64,000 nt of DNA, from assembly GCA_900660155.1 (NCBI GenBank), contig CABFPE010000304.1, positions 481,127 to 545,126 on the forward strand, read 5' to 3'. The position numbers and the translations under genes are program-made. Below, in pieces: positions 34,769-46,300 of this stretch. Position 1 is the stretch's first letter. Each line of letters opens with the position of its first letter. The notes under the pieces are model-generated. The model saw only the letters and a program-made list of their open reading frames with translations. It searched no databases and was not told the DNA's origin. This DNA comes from Hofstenia miamia. Taxonomy: Eukaryota; Xenacoelomorpha; Acoela; Hofsteniidae.

Positions 34769-37700
34769 TATATATGTACATCAGGGCCCACTGAATTCTA
34801 ATTTGGGTCGCTATGTGGTGCCTAAACAAGCGATAACTATTGAATTAAATAGTTGTCAGTGAGCCTCCTTTCAATTTAGAATGCTGCCAATGCCACGGCC
34901 GTATATATTCAGTGGGCCCTGATGTACATATATATATATATACCGGTGTCTCTGGAAATTATTAAAAATATTTTTAGTGCTTGATTTATTAAAATAAGAA
35001 AAATTTATTATTTGAAAAAGCGAGTGTCTTAGACTGTCCTACTAGTTGTTCTTGATAATAAATGTGGACTATTAATGATGATATTTTACCTGTGCTAAAG
35101 TTAAGAGTGTAATTAGTTAACAGCTGTTCTTTTAAGTTGAATTGAGCCAACTTTTTTGTTTCATCCAGAATTGTTACAGAGCCATTGTCATCGGCCCAAG
35201 AGAGCTTTAATTCATCAACTGTATAGCCATCTAAAATTATGCAATATTGCAATGCTTTGATTTTATTGATTTGGGACTATCTAAAATTTTAATTGATGTC
35301 AACTGTTTAAAGTATTTTTTTCGCAACATGCAACTCATTGCAATTATTGACAAATTATTTTTGAATTGTGATCCTTATTTTTCCACTGTTTTTTGATATG
35401 CTATCAGAATATTAATACTCAGAATGATTATAACATTTAACATTTTATTGTGCATGGCATATCGTTTATAATTTATGTTAAAAAAATAATTGCAGTTTAG
35501 AGCATTGCCTTAGCAAATTTGTGGTTTAGTCTGTCATATACATGTATAAATTGCTTAAAGTTAAGAATTTAATTTAAAGATGAAACGATTGGCGTAGCAA
35601 TCAAATTTTGCTAATACCTTAGGGTTGTCCGGGGTTTGCTCAAATTGAAAGTAGCTCATTGGCATGTTCGTGGAAGAAACTCGTTGTTTTACACAAACAG
35701 TCTATTTTTATATAAAATATCGCGTTGACTATTTGAATAACAGAGAAGCCGTTTTAAATAGTTCAGGTGTCATTATTGAAATTAAATGATCGCTTAAACT
35801 GAGAAATTCTTGTTTAACCCTAAGCTTTCCATTGCATCTTTAATCTCCAACATTTTGTCCACATTTTCAAAAACTTTTCTCCAAGTCTACTTAAAAATTT
35901 GGGAATCTTGGATTTGAACAGGGGCATAAATTACGTATTGAAATGAAAGAAGAGACCATTCTCTTTAAAGGGGTGTTTTCAGATTTAGAATACTTTCAAT
36001 ATTTAGTGAGTTATGCGGGTTTAAAAGTTTTAGAGAAAACATCTCAAGTTTCAAAAAATGTTTGGGTTTTTAAAGTTAAACAGTTGAATTACAGTCAAAT
36101 GCAATAAATGTCTCATAAATTTAAAAAAGATTAAATTTAAAAGAATGGCAAAGGGAATAAATGTTGCAGAAACAAATTATGCCAACAAACGGCAAAGCAC
36201 ATTGGGAACAAAAGAATTTTTTCATTTTCTTTAAGGTGTTGGATATTCTAAATATGAACTTTAAAACAAAACTTGGTAATGTAATGCATACACAACTATT
36301 TGCAAACGATCAAACAATTTCTAGTGATCAAAAAAATATTAAAATAAAAATTCAAGAAGACAATTAAAAACAAAATTAAGTAAACATTTAGGATGACTTA
36401 CGTCCGTATTAATAAACGACCCTCTTTGTTAATATAGTAGTATGTAACTGTCTATGTCAGGGATGTACAACTTTTAAACCCCCAAAAAAGTTCTCTATTG
36501 TGCAAATCTGTAACAGAATAATGCCTTCAAAATTGAAATAATATAAAAACTGTCACATATGTTAGTCTATGTTGGAATTATTGGTAATAAACTTGTCGTC
36601 AGTTTAGAGTTGTGCACACCTGCTCTATGGATTTGATACAAAAAAAACAAGATATTTTTCAAATATGCTTACACTTTATGAGCAATGCTCCACACTTCCC
36701 AAATATCATTTTTTTAAAAAATCTTTTTCTAACTTTGAATAAGTGGAAGAATTGATTGGATGTTCCCGATATTATTTTTGTTTAATTGTTTGTAAAATAC
36801 ATCACTACTTTAAATTTTTTTCAAATCTTCGTTATCATTAATACTCATAAAGTCACTTTCAGTTGAACAATAAAGTTTCAGGAGTAGAAATACAATAAAG
36901 TGAAGAAGAAGAAAAACTTACAGCATTCTATTAAAAGACTGCAAGTCTGAGAATCCATGGGGAACAAAAAGAGGTCCATAGGACACTTTGGAATAATAGT
37001 TGCCCTAAAATACTATCATGAGTAAAAGAAAGCACTGCTGTCATAGTGAGTAGCCATTAAATGTATTTTGCGATGTCATAATAGGTATACATCAGGTATA
37101 GTTATTTAATAATTATAGATGTATATATTGTACTCAGACCAAAGAACTGAAATACCAACCTTGCACTGTACAGAATACTTCCGTCGGGAGAAAGTCGTAT
37201 TAAGACATTGGGAACCATAACGTCTTGCTTAAACGCTCTCAATGAATCTATATTGTACACATTTAATAAATTCAACAATAAAAATAACTTAAATACATTA
37301 ATTTCATGTAAATAAAACAATGAATAGTTTTAATTGCATACTAATGAATCAAATCGACACATGCAGTTTTAAGGGATGAATATATCATCATTAATCTTGA
37401 GTGGAACAATGCTTATTATAAATATAACGCATAGAATTCATTAAGAGTCAGTTTAATTGACATAAGTGGAAATGTGAATCATGTCATATTACATTAAGAA
37501 GGATATTATTCTAATGCTTCCTGATAAATTTCATAGAAGAAGCAAGAATTCTAGTTATTCTGTTAATCAAGCTTCCATCTATCATGGCCATATTAAGTGT
37601 TTAATGTAGAAGAGTATACTGATTCCATGTTGATTCCAAGAAAAAATAGTGGTTAGAAAGAATTTTGTACAGACAAAACTAATGTAGTCTGCCATCATGA

Positions 37701-38363
37701 TTCAGTAATATTTTACAACAACTTGGTGTAATAACACCACTAAAATTGAAAGAAAAATTCTTGACTGAAGTTTGGCCAAGAGGTTTCATCTCTATTATAT
37801 CACTGTGAATAACTGCGCAACAATAGAAAACATCAAGTAATAAATCCAGCAGACTGTATGGATTTGAATTAAGGCATGGGCTATAACAATTTTTTGCTAA
37901 GCATTCCCATAATGATGAGTCTAGTTTGCCTTAAATATATTTAATAGTATGGTAAACTTCGTTCAAATTTAGGCTATTGAAGCCATTTGAAGTCAAGTTT
38001 TATAAATATAGGGTAAACATATAACCTATAAAAGGTTGACTTACTACTATTAGATGCTTAGAATAATGCTTTTAGCACCACAGTTTCGAAATCTAAAATC
38101 CTAAGTTTTATAAAAATATTAAAATTCTAAATATTCGTCACTTATATACAATTTTATTGCTTTTCTACATCATAGCAGTATTCTGAATTTTTTCCAAAAT
38201 TTTTGCATTTTTTTGGAAATATGAAAATCATAAAAGGTCGAACAAACTTTTCAGCATAGAAACAAGCTCAAGAATTAACATATTTACCTAACTAGACCTT
38301 CAAGTATACATCATTACAAAATGCATTTAAAAACTGAATCTAAAAAATTAATATAATATAATA

Positions 38364-38419
<56 letters not shown>

Positions 38420-39637
38420 ATATATATTAATATATTCAAAATCAGAAGTTTGGAATAATGTTTTTCACATTAACACTTTGAAAGTGTGAATTCTTAATTT
38501 CAGAATTTACCTGTTAGCATTTAGGTCTACGCTTAACATTTCTAACAAATATCATTTACCGCAAAATGAGTGGTAAGACTATTTCCTTTGAAATTCGAAA
38601 AATTAAAGTATCAAAATTCCTGAAAAAAATTCCACAGAAAAAAAATTGCCAATTACTATAATTATCAAAGCAAACAGTATCTTCAATTACTTCACATTAT
38701 AAAATATACCGGTCAAATTGGGACATTAGCAAAACTAGGGTGCCTTTCTAAAACAACGAGCCGTTCCCAAGCTAGTTTAGCTCGTTTTTTCCAGAATTTG
38801 CCCTCGTTTGACGTCGAAACAGTTGAAAGTAGATTGGAGAGATGGATATTTGGTGCATGATTCAGCAATTCACTGAATTTTAAACAAATATGGACTATAT
38901 GGTCGCAGAGCTGCCCAAAAGCCACTTTTGTCACACATACAAGCAAAACGAAGATTGTCCTGGTGCAAAAGGGTCAAGAAAAATACAAATTGCGACTGGG
39001 CGAATGCAATATTTTCGGATGAAAGTTGTGTGCAACTCTCAGGAATTCATGTTCAGTTTTCAGAAGCTCATCTGGACAGGAAAATCGTTTCAAGACCAAG
39101 TATTTATCAAATAAAGTTCCAGGAGGTTCCAAAAAATTGATGATTTTAGGATTTATCTGTGCTTCTGGGCCCATGTACAGCCTTTTTTAGAAGAAAACAG
39201 TATATTCCAACAGGACAATGCACCATGCCAGAAAAGCTCAGAAGTAATGGAATACATAAAAAAAATCTGGGATTCTGTTAATTAACGACTGGCCAGCAAG
39301 ATCACCTGATCTAAATATCATCGAAAATTTATGGGACTTTCTAAAAAGTCAAATTGGAAGAAGCAAATTTAATAATTTGGATCAATTGTGGCAAAAACTC
39401 GAATTTGAATTTTATGCAATCTCGTATAGTTTTATTAAAACCTTATATGAATCAATCCCAAGAAAGATAAGATCCGTAATTCTTGCAAAAAGGATAGACT
39501 ACACAATTCTAGTTCCTATTATTTTGTGTTTCAAGCTTGATAAATTACTATTTCATACAAGAAATAAACGTTTTTCTGCTTAAAATTGGAATTATTTAAT
39601 TAGTCCGAACTATTATCCACAAGGCTGTATATATACA

Positions 39638-39700
<63 letters not shown>

Positions 39701-42700
39701 CAAAAGTGCAATTGGATTCATTTGAACATTTATGTGCAAAAAGTGGAAAAATATTTATGAAAGTTTTAACAGAAAGATGCAAAAAGAATTTGGAACGATT
39801 TGCTAGGAATTTTAAAATTTTAAGATCAATTCATGTAATCAAGCAAAGTCCAGAACGTAATTGATACTTGCAAAAATAAAGCTCAGAAACTATCCTCCAA
39901 TTTTGCACACATGGGATTGTAGTAATTTTTGTTGTTCAATATCTAGAAAACAAATATTCAAAAGTCAAATTCGCAAGACATTTCATCAAGCTTTCATCAC
40001 CTAATGTATGGGGCAGAATTTTTATCCCCACCTCCCCAAATGAAATTTCCTGTGGGGATCCGTATGGGGCCCCATGTATCTCCAAGACACAAATCATATG
40101 TATGTACAATTATTCTGCTGGGTTTTCGATAAATTTATGCAATTTCATATGAAAAACAATTAAAACAAAAACGTTATTCACTATCATTTGGAAAGCAATA
40201 AATACACCCTTATAAAGGAGTATAGTTACAGTACTAACCCTAAAAGTCTCCATGAAGCCCATAAGGCGAGATTTCATCCCCACCTCACCACCACGAGGTC
40301 CATGGAGATCCCAATGAGACTTCTATGGATCCTCACCCCTGAACAAGCTTGGATATCTTATAGCAGATCATGAACTTGTAATTTGGGGTATTAGATGATT
40401 CAGTTCAAGCAATATAAAGTATTAATATATTGGAAAATTTATAAGCAAGTATAACTAAGATGATTTTGACATATTTTTATCAGAAATACTTGATCCTTCT
40501 ATCAGCACAAGCGAAAAGGTTTTCTTCTAAGGACATCAATTACTTCGTGGCCTGAGCATATTTCAACAGTCACTGAATGATGATGTTCACTGATATCTGA
40601 TGAATACATGACAAAAAGAAAAGCTAAGTACGACAGATTGTTAAGGGCAATAAAGGAAGGGAAGCTGTAGCAGCTGCGAAGTCCAGAACTGACCAAATTT
40701 GGCAGTATTGAGAATATTGAAATAGTCATCGAACTTGCTAATGTTGAAATTTGTAGATGTCTATTAGAATTGGTGCAAAGGATTTACAACGTAGAGTTCA
40801 ATTTCAAAGAATCCTGCACGAAGCTTGAACAAACCCTTTAGTAATGCAATTCAAGTTTTTTACTCTAATGATCAAAGCAGACTTAAATTTTCAAACGTAT
40901 ATTTTCGCGTCTAAAGTTTTTAATGTTAGTTTCTATTCAAAGTCATCTTCTTTTCGTGTCCAAAAACTCATATTTTGGCACAACTTCATATTGGTTAAGT
41001 TTTGAAAATCTCGAATCGATAATTACTGGACACCAGTGTGAGAATTTGGCCATCTATTCCACATAAGTGAGTTGCTGCAATGAGATTTATGTAGATTAAG
41101 CTTATCTTTCAACGCTTGTTGAGTAAAATACTAGTAGTGCTGAGAAAGAACTGATATAAGTCATGTCATGTTCACTCTTCTTTAATCGAAAGTCTTATCT
41201 CATTTTTAACTACAATTTATTTGTTTCAATCTTATAGAGGCATTTTAATGGTTTTCTCAAATTGATAAACTTGTGAAGTGACAGACGTAAATGTTTAATA
41301 TTTGTGCTTATCTTCAATCAGCAATTGAAAGGAATCCGTTAATTAATTGTATTATCAAATAAATTATTCAGAGGAAAATGAATTAAGTGATGCACAAAGG
41401 AAGCAGCTGAACTCCTTAGACTAGCCTCGGAAACTGTAGTCTATTCAAAGAATATTGCAATTCTAAAAATCACTCACATTATTTTTCTTTGATATATGAT
41501 CAAATCTTAAGAAATTGTATTTGAAATGCAATCATGAACTATTGTTTAGAAAACTTTTCAATTTATCAACTTTTATAGAATTTAGACTTGGAAAAAGTTA
41601 GCGTTTTTTCCAACATATAGAAAATTATTATTAAATTCATATTAGGACTTAGCATTTTGCAAAATTTAACTTTTAAATATAATAGAAGTTTACTTTTGCA
41701 CATCTTAAAATTCACTCTCGTTTTGCATTCTACGTATGTGAATGCATGCATTCTTTGAAGCAATTTATATAATTTCCTTAAGAGAAATTGTAAAGGAACC
41801 TGGGAAATATGTATCTGGAATCCAAATTTTCTCTAAGAAATCGTGGGACAGAGTAATGTTTTTGTGCCAGTTTGATACGTTTGCTCGTCTATCTGATCCT
41901 GAGTGTTTGTAGTTTGAAAAACTAAGTCTGCTGTCTTTCCATTTTTGGCGGAATGAAATATCAAGACGGAAATTCTAAAAATTGTTATACATGTATATAA
42001 TGAATATTATTTATTGTATTTAAATAGTATTATAATACAAAATAAATTATTGCCTTTACACAAAATAGAAAAATGAATTATTGTAGTTATATCTTGGAGC
42101 AAAGATTACAATTTATCTTTTAATGACATTTTCTATTAACTTAGAGAATGAATTGGTTCCCCTATTTTTGATAAAATTGTTTAGTAAAAGTAACAGATTA
42201 GGTCAAAGAAAACATAATCAAAGATGATCGGAAATATTTGTTCTTATTTGAAAATATACATGTATAATGGAATAATACCAAAGGGTAAATAATTTGAATG
42301 TATTTATTGTAATAATTTTGAAAATAATTATCATTGTAACAGCCCTCTAATATCCTTCAAAGTGAAGACCGAAGTTTTAATTTAATTTACGCCGTCAGCA
42401 ATTACATCTGAGATAAACAATCAATTGGAATATGGTTCCATTTACATTTCTTGATATCTACATTTAATTTTTGAATTCGACAATTAGGAGAAGCCAAATA
42501 ATTCAATCCGAAATTTTCAAATATCTATTATCTGAACACAGTACAGTCATTGTTTAATTATAAAATTTCATATTTACGAATCGTTTTTAAAATAAAATCG
42601 AATGCACAATGTTTATTTATCAGTTTTTATGTCTAAGGTAAAAACTACAAAGCTAATTACAAATAAACTGGATACTGCCGATTTAACTCTGGTTTCTTAA

Positions 42701-43262
42701 AAAACATTAAATGAATTCAAAGTTTTAAATTTCTGCAAAATACAACAAACAACAAGGATTAGAAATTCTGTTAACCCATTGAGACGTGCGCAAAGTCAGA
42801 GGTGGCGACAGTAGACTTCGTGCAATGGCACGCCTTGATGAGATAGGGCCAAGTCACCGATTTAGAATGAAAAAAAAGAAGAGACTCTCCTCTATTATGC
42901 AGTGCTTTTAGATTGAATGTAGCTTTAATAGTTTTTGAGCCATAAGCGTTTAAAAAAATTTTACGGGATCATAAAATTTCTTAAAAAATCATTGGGATGT
43001 TTAAGGTTACATTTTAATTCAACCTTTCAAAATGATAACTTCAACTTTCAACACACTAAATTCCTACTTTTCATTTTTATTTGAATAATATTTTCAAATT
43101 CTCCTAATAGTGAAAGTAAATAAATAGTTAGTATTTGAAATTTTGCAAAAAAGTATAATCACAAGTAATGGCTAAACATGATCCATTAGTTATCTAACTG
43201 TAAAATATGCACCTATCGACTCGACATTCACTATAGTAATTTACCAGAATATACATATTTAA

Positions 43263-43306
<44 letters not shown>

Positions 43307-46300
43307 CCTTTACGAAAAAGTACATCATTAATATATTTATTGCATAGTTTTACCTACTTGCAATATTGTTAGTTAATGAAGAAGACAAAATCATATTGTT
43401 TGAAAAGAAAAATGTGTAATGTTTTCAAATGTAAAAATGGTATTAATTTTTTTGCAAGAAATGCGGCTTATTAAAATATGACAATTTTGAATATATAATC
43501 AATCGTTAAAAATGGATATAGGAACATAATTGCTTTAAAACTGAAAAAAAACTGCTGTATTTATTTAAATTTATATACTTGAAAAGGAAATAAAAATATT
43601 ACATTCACAAGCCATTTCCTCTGCATTATATTTGGATCCATGTTCACATTCGTCACAATCATATGAACCAATTGTATTTATGCAATATTGATTCGAATGG
43701 CAACTATGATTTCCAAGGCATTCATTAATATCTAAAATCATGCAATAAAATTATATTAAAGTTTAATATTGGTCATATTTATATAATTTTTTTTAAAAAA
43801 ATATATGCCAATTTAAAACCTACTCTGGCAAATGTATAAGGAATGACACTGTAACATTGCTGTAAGAGTGAAATTGAATTCAAGTCCAAAGCACGACCTT
43901 AAATTTATCAATTAACACTTGCACAGAATTTGAGAAACTAAAAAAACTTGAATATAAAAAACATGTTGCATTATCAAAGTTTAAAATAAGACCTAGCAAT
44001 TAACTTGCAGTTAGTTAGTTCAATTAATGTTACAATAGATGCATGAACTTCAAACAATTTCAAATGTTTGCAATGTTTTTTTTACCTGCTCTCATTTTAC
44101 TTTCATTATTACAGAATGGAAATGAGAACGACGCAATCAATTTTTGTAATATCTACATGAGAGAGTGAATTTATATGAAATATTTTATGTTCAATAACCT
44201 TAGAATGTTAGAGCAAATTCCCAATTTCTTGAAATGAAATGTTGCTAAGAATCTCACCTTCACAATTATTTTCTGCGTCATTAAACTTGTAACCAGTATT
44301 ACATTCACAACTGTATGAGCCATTGGTATTAGCGCATAGTTGAGTTTCCAAATCACATGCATGGGTTCTCGTTTGGCACTCATCAATATCTAAGTGCTTT
44401 TAGCAATGTGGGATCCAATTTTAAATAATACAACTTAATACACAAAATTTTATATAAAAAGAGATAAGTGCTATGTGAAATACATTTAGCACCAACGATA
44501 TTTCATGTCATTATACAAAATGGAAGACCATATTTAGAAATATATATATATATATATATANNNNNNNNNNNNNNNNNNNNNNNNNNNNNNNNNNNNNNNN
44601 NNNNNNNNNNNNNNNNNNNNNNNNNNNNNNNNNNNNNNNNNNNNNNNNNNNNNNNNNNNNNNNNNNNNNNNNNNNNNNNNNNNNNNNNNNNNNNNNNNNN
44701 NNNNNNNNNNNNNNNNNNNNNNNNNNNNNNNNNNNNNNNNNNNNNNNNNNNNNNNNNNNNNNNNNNNNNNNNNNNNNNNNNNNNNNNNNNNNNNNNNNNN
44801 NNNNNNNNNNNNNNNNNNNNNNNNNNNNNNNNNNNNNNNNNNNNNNNNNNNNNNNNNNNNNNNNNNNNNNNNNNNNNNNNNNNNNNNNNNNNNNNNNNNN
44901 NNNNNNNNNNNNNNNNNNNNNNNNNNNNNNNNNNNNNNNNNNNNNNNNNNNNNNNNNNNNNNNNNNNNNNNNNNNNNNNNNNNNNNNNNNNNNNNNNNNN
45001 NNNNNNNNNNNNNNNNNNNNNNNNNNNNNNNNNNNNNNNNNNNNNNNNNNNNNNNNNNNNNNNNNNNNNNNNNNNNNNNNNNNNNNNNNNNNNNNNNNNN
45101 NNNNNNNNNNNNNNNNNNNNNNNNNNNNNNNNNNNNNNNNNNNNNNNNNNNNNNNNNNNNNNNNNNNNNNNNNNNNNNNNNNNNNNNNNNNNNNNNNNNN
45201 NNNNNNNNNNNNNNNNNNNNNNNNNNNNNNNNNNNNNNNNNNNNNNNNNNNNNNNNNNNNNNNNNNNNNNNNNNNNNNNNNNNNNNNNNNNNNNNNNNNN
45301 NNNNNNNNNNNNNNNNNNNNNNNNNNNNNNNNNNNNNNNNNNNNNNNNNNNNNNNNNNNNNNNNNNNNNNNNNNNNNNNNNNNNNNNNNNNNNNNNNNNN
45401 NNNNNNNNNNNNNNNNNNNNNNNNNNNNNNNNNNNNNNNNNNNNNNNNNNNNNNNNNNNNNNNNNNNNNNNNNNNNNNNNNNNNNNNNNNNNNNNNNNNN
45501 NNNNNNNNNNNNNNNNNNNNNNNNNNNNNNNNNNNNNNNNNNNNNNNNNNNNNNNNNNNNCGCTAGTTAACCAAAATGATAAAAAATGGCATTAAAATGA
45601 AAAAATGAAAATATTTTTTCATTCTCATCGATTGTAAAATTAGCTTGCAAAATGTATGTACTTATAGTTTAACATCAAATTTAGTTTCATATATACATGC
45701 ATTAATATACAATATGATTAATTTCAAATTCAATTTACTTTTTGCACTTCATCTATTGGACCCAGACTATCGATGTTCATTGTGATCCCAACTTCAACAG
45801 GTGCTCCTCCAAAATTTGGCCTCAGTGTTTTGTCATAATTTGCTTCATCAGTAAGATTATCCAGGAGCATTGACACAAAGTGCTTCCTTAATAGTAACAA
45901 TTTTAACAAAATTCGAAATATGTTCGAAAATTTGCTTCTACAAAAATTTAAAATATTAAGCGAATATTATATATTACTATTTCAGTTATTTAAGCTCTCA
46001 GATTTGTACGAAAAATTTAATGTAATGTAATTTCTACATTGTGTATTAATAAGATTATCCAGGTACATATTCAGGTAGATACATGTACATTTATTTCAAT
46101 GATATACACATGCAAAGAATACAACTCGATTACATGATTTAAAATGTTATTAAAACGTATTCTTGGCCTGGCTTAATATTATCGTTTGAGGAAGATTTGG
46201 ATGATTGGCTTTTGATTTTGACGTTCGCTCTCCACGTTAAACTAATTTTGTGATTGGGCTATGAACAGCGTCTACTTACAGCTCCAATGGCGCCGGCGTT

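Noticed and set aside
38713-38946. 77-codon minus open frame
   Set aside because: It lies antisense to the Tc1-like transposase relic, which explains the openness.
40502-40729. 75-codon minus open frame
   Set aside because: No motif, no splice sites and no phase fit with the channel gene in whose intron it lies.
43603-44389. EGF exons as an integral part of the channel protein
   Set aside because: Their phase-1 boundaries are incompatible with the phase-0 junction between channel exons 2 and 3, and channel homology is continuous without them.
44468-45595. A 375-codon plus-strand open frame
   Set aside because: Almost entirely N plus TA repeat; an artefact of the 1000-N gap.
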